From: CAMLLJ01 sp035759585
GTDB taxonomy: Bacteria; Gemmatimonadota; Gemmatimonadetes; Gemmatimonadales; GWC2-71-9
NCBI GenBank assembly: GCA_035759585.1
Contig: DASTUP010000112.1
Coordinates: 1 to 20,735 of the forward strand
Direction: 5' to 3'
Length of the DNA stretch: 20,735 bases
Shown: one piece after another, positions 14,304-20,735 of the stretch
Layout: each line of letters begins with the position of its first letter
Position numbering within the stretch: position 1 is the stretch's first letter
The notes under the pieces: generated by a model
Told to the model about the DNA's origin: nothing
The model's database searches: none
Seen by the model: the letters and a program-made list of their open reading frames with translations, nothing else
Program-made: the position numbers and the translations under genes

Positions 14304-17209
14304 CCGGGAAGCTCGCTGCCCATCTCGACACCGCGCTCGCTCTCGATCCTGGTGAGCTGGAGGCGTGGCTCGCGGAGCTGCACCGCACGGATCCGGAGGC
14401 AGCGGTTGCGGTCCGGGCGCTGCTCGCGCGGGAGCGCGAGCTCGACGCGATCGGCTTTCTGACCTCGCCGCCGCCGCTGCTCGACGGGTCCCCGCCCTCG
14501 CTGGAAGGCCAGCGGATCGGCGCGTATACGCTCGTCCGACCGCTGGGGCAGGGCGGCATGGGTGGCGTCTGGCTCGCGCGGCGTGCCGATGGCCGGTACG
14601 ACGCCGAAGTGGCGATCAAGTTCCTCAACCTCTCTCTGGTCGACGCGGTCGGCCATGAGCGCTTCCGCCGCGAAGGCAGCGCCCTCGCGCGGCTCACCCA
14701 TCCCAATATCGCGCACCTCATCGACGCCGGTGTCAGCGGCCTCGGTCAGCCCTATCTCGTGCTCGAGCGGGTGGACGGCGAGCGCATCGATGCGTACTGC
14801 GACCGTCGGCGGCTCACCCCGCGCGAGCGCATCCGGCTCGTCCAGCAGGTACTCGGCGCAGTAGCCCACGCGCACGCCAACCTGCTCGTCCACCGCGACC
14901 TCAAGCCGTCGAACATCCTGGTCACCGGCGATGGCACGGTCAAGCTGCTGGATTTCGGGATCGCGAAGCTGCTGGGCTCCGAAGCCGGGGTTGCGCAGCA
15001 GACCGATCTGACTGATGTGGGCGGGGCTCCGCTGACGCCGGAGTTCGCGGCGCCCGAACAGATCACGGGCGGGCCGGTCACCACCGCGACCGACGTCTAT
15101 GCGCTTGGGGTCCTGCTGTACCTGCTCCTGTCCGGCCGCCACCCGACCGCGCCGGGGCAGCGCACACGAGCCGAGCACCTGCGTGCGGCCGTCGATACCG
15201 AACCGCGGCGCCTGAGCGCGGCCGTCGTGGGCCCTGCAGCGGAGGCCGCAGTCTCCAGCGAGGTGGCCGCGGTGCGGGGCAGCACCGGGCGCCGCCTCCG
15301 GCAGGCCTATCTCGGCGACCTCGACAACATCGTCGCGAAGGCCCTCAAGAAGAACCCGGCCGAGCGGTACGTCACGGTCACTGCGCTGGCGGATGATCTC
15401 GCGCGCTTTCTGAGCGATCAGCCGGTCAGTGCGCGCGCGGATTCGCTCGCGTACCGCGCCGGCAAATTTGCCCGCCGCAATCGCATCGGCGTCGCGGTGG
15501 CCTCGATTGTCGGCGTGGCGATGCTGGCGGGCATGGCGAGGGAGCGGCAGCTTCGGGCCGAAGCCGAGCGCGCGGCGGGCCGGGCCATCGCGGTCGAACA
15601 GTTTCTCGTCACGGTCTTCGGGGCGGCCGACCCGTTCCTGGCTGCCCGTGACACGGCAGGTGAGGTCAGTGCGCGCGTACTGCTCGATCGCGGCGCCGAG
15701 CGAATCGATACGTCTCTCGCGGCAGAGCCGGACCTTCGAGCCAGTCTCCGAGTGGCTCTCGGACGCATCTATACCAATCTGGGGATGTACGAAAGATCGG
15801 CCGACCAGCTGCGGCAGGCAGTCGACGAGCGGCGCTCGATCCACGGGGACGAGCATGAGGCGGTTGCCGCCGCCATGGATCAGCTCGGGGTGGCACTGAC
15901 CCGGCAGAACCACCTCGACGAGGCAGACTCGATCCTGCGCGGCGCCCTTGCCCAGCATCGACGCCTCCATGGCGACGATCATGAGGCGACCGGTACCTCG
16001 CTCGACCATCTCGGTGAGTTGCTCGAGGTCCGGGACGATTTCGCGGGCGCCGAGGCCGCGATGCAGGAGGCGCTTGCGATCAGACGCTCCCTCTACGGCG
16101 ATGACGCGCTGGAGACCTCCACCAGCAAGCACAACCTGGCGCAGGTCCTGTGGTCGCGCGGCGAATACACGCGGGCCGCGGACCTCTTCAACGAAGCGCT
16201 CGTCGTCCGGGAACGGGAACTCGGTCCGGATCATCCCGAGACGGCACAGACGGTGCAGAGCCTCGGTCAGGCCGTGCAGCTGCTCGGTCGCTTCGACGAA
16301 GCCGAGGCGCTCTATCGGCGAGCGCTCGCTGCGAAGCGACGGGCGCTGGGCAACGCGCATCCAAGTGTCACGCTCACGCTCAGCAATCTTGCGCAGCTGC
16401 TCAATCGCGAGTTCGGACGGTACGAGGAGGCAGAGATCCTCCTCCGCGAGTCCCTGGCGCTCAATCGCCAGATCTTCGGGGACACGCATCACTACGTCGC
16501 GGACGACCTGGCGCAGCTCGCCGTCGTGGCTCAGTCACGCGGCGACTTCGAAGCCGCGGCGCGCTTGAGCGGCGAGTCCCTGGCCGTGAGCCGCGCCGTC
16601 TACGGCGGGGAGCATTCGATCATCGCGTTTGCCCTCAACACCCAGGCAAACTCGCTCCGGGCCATGGGCCGGGCCGAGCAGGCGGTGCCGGTGCTGCGTG
16701 AAGTGGTCGCGCAGTACCGGAAGCTGATGGGGCCCGAGCATCGATTCACCCTGATCGTGACCGGCAATCTGGCGCGGGCGCTGCGGGAGAGCGGGCGATT
16801 CTCCGAGGCCGAATCGCTCTTCCGGGAAGTCCTCGCGAAGCTCGAGGCCGGTCATCAGGAGGATCCGGCGGCAGTCGCCCAGATCCGGATCGCGCTCGGA
16901 CGAACGCTCAACGATCTCGGACGGAGCCGCGAAGCGCTGCCGCTGCTCGAGCCGACGACCGCAGTGATGCGGGATCGCTATGGCGCTGACAGCTGGCGGA
17001 CGGCCGAGGCCCAGCTCGCGCTCGGCGTCGCGAAGTCCGCGGCCGGGAGCTTTGCGCAGGCCGAGAGCCTCCTGGTCGCGGCGCAGCGCACGCTGATCGT
17101 TCAGGAGCGGCAGCAGCCACCGCTCAGGAAGGACATCGACCTCGCGCTGCGGCAGCTGTACCGCGCCTGGGGCCGGTCCGGGAATGGTCGCAGCGCGGCC
17201 GGGAGCTGA
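14300..17209 (+). CDS. Membrane Ser/Thr protein kinase with C-terminal TPR domain
   Basis: A 969-residue protein co-translated with the sigma factor. It has a short N-terminal helical region (1-70) and then a Hanks-type kinase domain (about 75-375): Gly loop GQGGMG (83-88), VAIK with Lys107, HRDLKPSN (198-205, an RD kinase), DFG (218-220), APEQ (251-254) and a D-x-Y-ALG helix. One transmembrane helix (about 396-413) would place the C-terminus outside the cytoplasm. A long TPR array of the kinesin-light-chain/NB-ARC type follows (about 470-955), with repeats such as LGNAHPSVTLTLSNLAQLL. All catalytic residues are present, so it should be active. It probably senses an extracytoplasmic or protein ligand through the TPRs and signals to the paired sigma factor; that link is inference from gene order. 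Confidence 0.92.
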   Translation: MTGKLAAHLDTALALDPGELEAWLAELHRTDPEAAVAVRALLARERELDAIGFLTSPPPLLDGSPPSLEGQRIGAYTLVRPLGQGGMGGVWLARRADGRYDAEVAIKFLNLSLVDAVGHERFRREGSALARLTHPNIAHLIDAGVSGLGQPYLVLERVDGERIDAYCDRRRLTPRERIRLVQQVLGAVAHAHANLLVHRDLKPSNILVTGDGTVKLLDFGIAKLLGSEAGVAQQTDLTDVGGAPLTPEFAAPEQITGGPVTTATDVYALGVLLYLLLSGRHPTAPGQRTRAEHLRAAVDTEPRRLSAAVVGPAAEAAVSSEVAAVRGSTGRRLRQAYLGDLDNIVAKALKKNPAERYVTVTALADDLARFLSDQPVSARADSLAYRAGKFARRNRIGVAVASIVGVAMLAGMARERQLRAEAERAAGRAIAVEQFLVTVFGAADPFLAARDTAGEVSARVLLDRGAERIDTSLAAEPDLRASLRVALGRIYTNLGMYERSADQLRQAVDERRSIHGDEHEAVAAAMDQLGVALTRQNHLDEADSILRGALAQHRRLHGDDHEATGTSLDHLGELLEVRDDFAGAEAAMQEALAIRRSLYGDDALETSTSKHNLAQVLWSRGEYTRAADLFNEALVVRERELGPDHPETAQTVQSLGQAVQLLGRFDEAEALYRRALAAKRRALGNAHPSVTLTLSNLAQLLNREFGRYEEAEILLRESLALNRQIFGDTHHYVADDLAQLAVVAQSRGDFEAAARLSGESLAVSRAVYGGEHSIIAFALNTQANSLRAMGRAEQAVPVLREVVAQYRKLMGPEHRFTLIVTGNLARALRESGRFSEAESLFREVLAKLEAGHQEDPAAVAQIRIALGRTLNDLGRSREALPLLEPTTAVMRDRYGADSWRTAEAQLALGVAKSAAGSFAQAESLLVAAQRTLIVQERQQPPLRKDIDLALRQLYRAWGRSGNGRSAAGS

Positions 17210-17250
17210 CGCCACTAATCGCGGAAAATTGGTCGATGTCGGGTTCGGCC

Positions 17251-17284
17251 GGCCGATTCCGATTACCCAGATAGGACCCCACCA
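17251..17284 (+). promoter_or_regulatory. Upstream element resembling the one at 12261
   Basis: The words GGCCG, AT, CGATT, ACC, AGAT, CCCC and CCA occur in the same order as at 12261-12295. It lies 66 bases before the peroxidase ATG. It may mark co-regulation of the two exported lipoproteins; no clear -35/-10 pair is otherwise visible in 17210-17316. Confidence 0.3.
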
Positions 17285-17316
17285 CGCCCGGCACCCCCTG
17301 GTTTGGAGTTACCGCC

Positions 17317-18726
17317 ATGCCGTCATCCCGCCACCGCTTCGCCGAGGCGTTCATCGCCGCCTCGATGCTCATGCTCGTTGCGTGTGCTGCAGAGGACGCG
17401 ACAGCGCCCACCGAGGCTATCGCGCTCAGTCGTACAGAGACGAATCCTCTTGCCGATGAGGTTCGGCGCCTCGCGGCCGAGAGGGGAATCATTCCTCTTG
17501 AGCGTCCCGCGCCGGTCCGGCCCGCCCTCGTCAGGCTCGGCCGGCTGCTCGCCTTCGACCGGGAGCTGAGCGGCAACCGCGACATTGCCTGCATGACCTG
17601 CCACCTGCCGCGATTCGGCACCGGCGACGGGCGCAGCCTCTCGATCGGACAGGGCGCTGCCGGGCTCGGCCCCGATCGCTCGCACCCGGTGGCCGCGTTC
17701 ATCCCGCGCAACGCGCCCTCTGCGTTCAATCTCTCGGCGCTGGAATCGTTCTTCTGGGACGGGCGGGTCTCGCGCGACGCCACCGGCATCGTCCACACCC
17801 CGGCCGGAGACCGGATCACGCCGGGCATGGCGGCCGTCTTCGAGTTCGGCGCGCTCTCTGCGCTGCCGATGTTCCCGGTCCTCTCGCGGGAGGAAATGCG
17901 CGGCGCGGACGGAAACGAGCTGGCGGTCATCCCCGATGACGACCCGGCCGCCGCATGGGCGGCGCTGATGCGGCGGCTGGGAGTGTTCCCTGAGTACCGC
18001 CACCTCTTCGAAGCTGCCTATCCCGGGCAGCGCTTCGCCGACATGACCTTCGCGCATGCGAGCAACGCGATCGCCGGCTTCCTCGTCTCCGAGCTCGCGT
18101 TCAACGACTCCCCGTGGGATCGGTTTCTCGCCGGGAATGATGCGGCGTTGACAGAGGTCCAGTTGGCGGGGGCCAACAACTTCATGTCCGCCCGCTGCTC
18201 CATCTGCCACAACGGCCCGGCGTTCACCGACAACCAGTTCCACAACGTCGCCGTGGCACAGCTCGGACCCGGGCAGGGCGACGGGCTCGGTGGCCGGGAC
18301 GATTTTGGACGCATGCGGGTGACCGGTCTCGAATCGGACCGGTACAGGTTCCGCACGACCCCGCTCAGGAACGTGGAGCTCACGGGTCCGTGGGGGCACG
18401 ACGGCGCGTTCACGGATCTGCGCGCCTTCGTCGACCACTACAGCGAGTCTCACCTGAAGCTCCAGGGCTTCGACGCCACCCAGCTGGAACCGCTGCTCCG
18501 CGGATCGATCCTGCCGAATATCGATGCGATCCTCGCGACCCGGGACCCGCTCCTGGATGGCGTCGTCTTCACGCCGCAGCAGGTGGACGAGGTGACGGAG
18601 TTCATGCGGGCGCTCACCGACCCCGCGGCCCGCAATCTGGGCCGCATCACTCCCCAGAGGGTCCCGAGCGGCCTGCCGGTCGACGATACCCACCGGGCCC
18701 CGATCGTTCGGCCGGGCGTCCACTGA
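17317..18726 (+). CDS. Di-heme cytochrome c peroxidase / MauG-like lipoprotein
   Basis: A 469-residue exported protein, longer than the usual 320-350 of bacterial cytochrome c peroxidases. It has a signal with lipobox LVAC (Cys23), then a spacer of about 40 residues. Two c-type heme sites follow, IACMTCH (Cys92, Cys95, His96) and ARCSICH (Cys294, Cys297, His298), about 200 residues apart. LGRLLAFDRELSGNRDIACMTCH and RTTPLRNVELTGPWGHDGAF are typical of the CcpA/MauG family. Classical members reduce H2O2 in the periplasm with electrons from a small cytochrome; MauG-like ones oxidise a protein or small molecule, and the sequence does not settle which. GGAG lies 8 bases before the ATG. A strong hairpin at 18752 follows. 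No partner cytochrome is visible nearby. Confidence 0.88.
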   Translation: MPSSRHRFAEAFIAASMLMLVACAAEDATAPTEAIALSRTETNPLADEVRRLAAERGIIPLERPAPVRPALVRLGRLLAFDRELSGNRDIACMTCHLPRFGTGDGRSLSIGQGAAGLGPDRSHPVAAFIPRNAPSAFNLSALESFFWDGRVSRDATGIVHTPAGDRITPGMAAVFEFGALSALPMFPVLSREEMRGADGNELAVIPDDDPAAAWAALMRRLGVFPEYRHLFEAAYPGQRFADMTFAHASNAIAGFLVSELAFNDSPWDRFLAGNDAALTEVQLAGANNFMSARCSICHNGPAFTDNQFHNVAVAQLGPGQGDGLGGRDDFGRMRVTGLESDRYRFRTTPLRNVELTGPWGHDGAFTDLRAFVDHYSESHLKLQGFDATQLEPLLRGSILPNIDAILATRDPLLDGVVFTPQQVDEVTEFMRALTDPAARNLGRITPQRVPSGLPVDDTHRAPIVRPGVH

Positions 18727-18751
18727 GGGCTCCTCACTCCGAGGGATGAAC

Positions 18752-18777
18752 AGCCGGCGGGCGCATGCCCGCCGGCT
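18752..18777 (+). terminator. GC-rich hairpin after the peroxidase gene
   Basis: AGCCGGCGGGC (18752-18762) and GCCCGCCGGCT (18767-18777) form an 11-pair perfect stem with a 4-base loop GCAT, 26 bases after the stop. There is no T-run. It probably ends the peroxidase transcript before the promoter of the next gene. Confidence 0.7.
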
Positions 18778-18805
18778 TGGCGTTCGGACCCCGCCACAAC
18801 ATATT
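18777..18805 (+). promoter_or_regulatory. Candidate promoter for the outer-membrane-like protein
   Basis: TTGGCG (18777-18782), a 17-base spacer and CATATT (18800-18805). This is followed by AGGAG (18822-18826) and the TTG start at 18834. The leader would be about 20 bases. The -35 overlaps the last base of the preceding hairpin. Confidence 0.5.
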
Positions 18806-18821
18806 CCGCGCTCCCATTTCC

Positions 18822-18826
18822 AGGAG
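18822..18826 (+). promoter_or_regulatory. Ribosome binding site that sets the TTG start at 18834
   Basis: AGGAG, 7 bases before TTG 18834. From that codon the protein opens with a standard signal peptide. The longer frame from 18765 would put 23 extra residues in front of it and would read through the promoter. Confidence 0.7.
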
Positions 18827-18833
18827 CTCGTCC

Positions 18834-19451
18834 TTGCGCCACCCTCGTGCAGCCGCGCTTGCCTTCATCGGTGCAGGCCTGGCGTTCGCTGCGGCGCCGC
18901 TTGCCGCTCAGATTTCCATTTCCCCAACCATCGGCGTCTACATCCCGACGGCTGAGCTCGCGAAGGCGGCGGCAGGGGAGGAATTCAAGCAGGAGATCAG
19001 TCTGCTCGTCGGGGGGCGCCTCGGCATCGGCTTCAGCCAGCGGCTCGGCCTCACCGTCACCGCCGACTACTCGCCGAGCGAGCTCCGCTTCAACGCGGCA
19101 GGCGCGGAAGAGCGGACGCCCGGGAATATCCTGACCGGGAGCGGGCGGCTCACCTTCAATGTGCTCCCGCCGGCGAGCCCGCTCCTCTTCATGGTCCACG
19201 GCGGCGCGAGCGTGATCCGGCGCGGCGGCGAGGCGTTCGAGGACCAGCTCGACCGGACCGACATCGGCGGCGTCGCCGGCGCGACGGTCGGGCTCCGTGT
19301 GGGCAGCCTCCTCAGCTTCTACGTCAACGCCGACGACTACATCTACAACGCCACATTCGAGGGCGGCACGGCCACCGAGCAGGTGATGCAGCACGATATC
19401 CACCTGAGCTTCGGTCTCGGTGTTCCGATCGGCGCGTCGCAGCCGCGCTGA
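18834..19451 (+). CDS. Outer-membrane beta-barrel-like protein
   Basis: A 205-residue protein from a TTG start. The signal MRHPRAAALAFIGAGLAFAAAPLAAQ ends in Ala-Gln at about residue 26. The mature part alternates hydrophobic and polar residues in short strands (ISISPTIGVYIP, GGRLGIGFSQRLGLTVTADYSPSEL, GSGRLTFNVL, LFMVHGGASVI, TVGLRVGSLLSFYVNADDYIY). It ends in IHLSFGLGVPIG. This is the composition of a small 8-10-stranded outer-membrane barrel (OmpA/OprF-like fold). Such proteins are abundant in Gemmatimonadota-like genomes and most have no known role. The promoter and hairpin around it suggest its own transcript. Confidence 0.78.
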   Translation: MRHPRAAALAFIGAGLAFAAAPLAAQISISPTIGVYIPTAELAKAAAGEEFKQEISLLVGGRLGIGFSQRLGLTVTADYSPSELRFNAAGAEERTPGNILTGSGRLTFNVLPPASPLLFMVHGGASVIRRGGEAFEDQLDRTDIGGVAGATVGLRVGSLLSFYVNADDYIYNATFEGGTATEQVMQHDIHLSFGLGVPIGASQPR

Positions 19452-19503
19452 TCCGGCATCACTCTTGCCGGGCAGGTCGGCATCACTTTCGACGGCATGA
19501 TTC

Positions 19504-19509
19504 AGGAGG
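19504..19509 (+). promoter_or_regulatory. Ribosome binding site that sets the GTG start at 19515
   Basis: A perfect AGGAGG, 5 bases before GTG 19515. The in-frame ATG at 19497 lies upstream of this site and has no comparable one of its own, so the GTG is preferred. Confidence 0.8.
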
Positions 19510-19514
19510 CGACA

Positions 19515-19889
19515 GTGCGGGTTGCGGCATTTCTACTGATTGCAGCCGCCGGGGTTCCCGGCATCGCGGAAGGACAGCAGTCTCCGATCGAGGGCACCTG
19601 GCGTGTCGAAGCGAGGCTCGACACGAAAGGCGGGCCGCGCGAGGTGGTCATCCGTTCCGATTCGAGCGCAACCTGGGGAAAGGAGACCTCCCGGTGGCGG
19701 CTCGACGGGAAACGGATCTCGATTGCCATCGGCGGGGAATGGGAAGTCTACGACGTCAAGATCGGAAAGTCCGAGTTGACGCTGTCGGGCGGGGACCTGC
19801 AGAAGCCGATCACGCTCAAGCGGATCGGCCCGCCCACGCCACGGCCCGCCGGTATGGCGGTGCCGCCCGATCCTGATTCGGAGATCTGA
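19515..19889 (+). CDS. Small secreted beta-rich protein, unknown function
   Basis: A 124-residue product from GTG 19515. The signal MRVAAFLLIAAAGVPGIAEG is cut near residue 20-22. The mature part, starting QQSPIEGTWRVEARLD, has evenly spaced strands with the pattern of small lipocalin-like or DUF-type periplasmic beta proteins (GTWxV near the start, WRLDGKRISIAIGGEWEVYDVKI, SELTLSGG). It ends in a Pro-rich tail (PPTPRPAGMAVPPDP). There are no cysteines or metal motifs. Function is unknown. It is followed by a bidirectional terminator and is convergent with the hydrolase gene. Confidence 0.72.
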   Translation: MRVAAFLLIAAAGVPGIAEGQQSPIEGTWRVEARLDTKGGPREVVIRSDSSATWGKETSRWRLDGKRISIAIGGEWEVYDVKIGKSELTLSGGDLQKPITLKRIGPPTPRPAGMAVPPDPDSEI

Positions 19890-19927
19890 GCCTCCGATCA
19901 CTGGTTTCGTGGTGGCATGAAACATCG

Positions 19928-19951
19928 AGAGCCGGCCCCCGGGCCGGCTCT
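19928..19951. terminator. Bidirectional terminator between convergent genes
   Basis: AGAGCCGGCCC (19928-19938) and GGGCCGGCTCT (19941-19951) make an 11-pair stem. TTTCC follows on the plus strand, while upstream GAAACATCG gives a weaker U-stretch on the other. It sits midway between the stop at 19889 and the stop of the minus-strand hydrolase at 19981. Confidence 0.82.
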
Positions 19952-19980
19952 TTCCATGGCATCCGCTCGAGTGTCGCGGC

Positions 19981-20735
19981 TCAGAGGCCGAGCACCATCT
20001 GCCGTTCCGGATCGCGGACGCGGATCGGGGCGAGAGGCTCGTCCTGCAGGGCGACGTGCAGCGCGCCGCTGAACCGCGCCTTCCGCAGCGCCGGCTTCAC
20101 GGCCTTCAGTGCCTCCGCCGGATCGTTCGATTTCTCGCTCAGGTGCGCGAGCACGACGGTTCCCAGTCCCGGGTGACAGAGCTCGGCCAATGCTTCGGCG
20201 GCAGCCCGGTTCGAGAGATGGCCGGTCGAGCACGCGATGCGCGCCTGCACCGACGGTGGATAGCCACAGGTCCGGAGCCGGATCTCATCGTGATTCGACT
20301 CGAACACCACCGCCGAAAGTTCCCGCAGCAGCAGCCGCACTCCCGCCGTCATGCGTCCGAGGTCGTAGGCGATGCCGATTCGCTCGCCGCTCGTGCAGTG
20401 GACGGCCAGGGCGATCGGCTCCACGGCATCATGGCTCGTCGGCGCGGCGTGGATGGTGAAGGGGCCGAGCTCCACCGTCGCGGTGAGCCCGAGCGGCGTG
20501 TGCCTGGTGCTCGGCCGGAACTGGTGCGTTACCGCATTCCAGGTGCCCGTGGCGGTCAGGACGGGAACTCCGAGCTTGCGTGCCAGGAGCGGTGCGCCCG
20601 AGACGTGGTCGCTGTGCTCGTGCGTGAGGAGCAGCGCGGCGATGGACTGGGGCGCGATGCCGATCTGCTGCAGCCGCTCGGCGAGCCGGCGGCCCGAGAA
20701 CCCGGCGTCGACGAGCACGCGCGTGTCGCCGCACT
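19981..20735 (-). CDS. Metallo-beta-lactamase-fold hydrolase, WalJ/YycJ type, 5' end outside window
   Basis: The reading frame is open to the right edge (the codons before the GTG at 20718 read CGDTR), so the true start is outside. The visible part opens with LVDAGFSGRRL, like the first strand of YycJ/WalJ proteins. The metal site THEHSDH (His33, His35, Asp37, His38 counted from 20718) is followed by PTSHDAVEP and VFESNHDE, both characteristic of this group. GTVVLAHLSEKSNDP near the C-terminus fits too. Family members are single-domain hydrolases, some tied to the WalKR cell-wall system and to DNA or RNA phosphodiester cleavage. The substrate here is unknown. No walK or walR is visible. Confidence 0.88.
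   Translation of the reverse strand, partial: CGDTRVLVDAGFSGRRLAERLQQIGIAPQSIAALLLTHEHSDHVSGAPLLARKLGVPVLTATGTWNAVTHQFRPSTRHTPLGLTATVELGPFTIHAAPTSHDAVEPIALAVHCTSGERIGIAYDLGRMTAGVRLLLRELSAVVFESNHDEIRLRTCGYPPSVQARIACSTGHLSNRAAAEALAELCHPGLGTVVLAHLSEKSNDPAEALKAVKPALRKARFSGALHVALQDEPLAPIRVRDPERQMVLGL

Noticed and set aside
14279..16492. A 737-codon open frame on the minus strand opposite the kinase
   Set aside because: A shadow of the kinase coding strand with biased composition and no domain.

Overview
High-GC bacterial chromosomal DNA, most likely from a member of the Gemmatimonadota or a close relative. This is inferred, not proven. The grounds are the base composition, the adjacent birA-coaX pair, several exported proteins whose signal peptides end in Ala-Gln, and an ECF-like (PF07638-type) sigma factor translationally coupled to a Ser/Thr kinase with TPRs. 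There is no tRNA, rRNA, transposase, integrase or CRISPR array, and the gene content looks chromosomal rather than mobile.

Layout. (1) 1-6753, plus strand: a tightly packed run with 1-4 base stop/start overlaps or very short gaps. It holds the 3' part of uppP, birA, coaX, a UbiA-family membrane prenyltransferase, two membrane proteins of unknown function, a GT4-like glycosyltransferase, a small lipoprotein and a secreted protein joining a beta-barrel-like N-terminus to a C-terminal NlpC/P60 peptidase domain. A promoter-like site at 3067-3096 may split the run in two. The themes are lipid carrier recycling, cofactor metabolism and the cell envelope. (2) 6785-8845, minus strand: two tandem paralogues resembling the two-domain copper core of peptidylglycine monooxygenase (PHM). 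One keeps all the copper-ligand positions and the other has lost the third His of the first site. (3) 9056-11210, plus strand: groES-groEL with a promoter, a CIRCE operator (HrcA-type heat-shock control) and a 32-base perfect palindrome after groEL. (4) 11409-17209, plus strand: an accessory-looking block. It contains a 63-residue peptide with an ELEERIAP segment followed 8 bases later by a TPR protein. Next is a lipoprotein with an Ig-like domain and calcium-type/MopE-like repeats whose last repeat is cut by an in-frame TAG. An ECF-like sigma factor then overlaps a 969-residue membrane Ser/Thr kinase with a long TPR domain. (5) 17317-19889, plus strand: a di-heme cytochrome c peroxidase/MauG-like lipoprotein, an outer-membrane-barrel-like protein and a small secreted protein. 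A bidirectional hairpin separates these from (6), a WalJ/YycJ-type metallo-beta-lactamase-fold hydrolase on the minus strand that runs off the right edge.

The items most worth attention are the paired PHM-like copper proteins with asymmetric ligand loss, the amber codon inside the MopE-like repeats, the small peptide/TPR pair, and the barrel-peptidase fusion.
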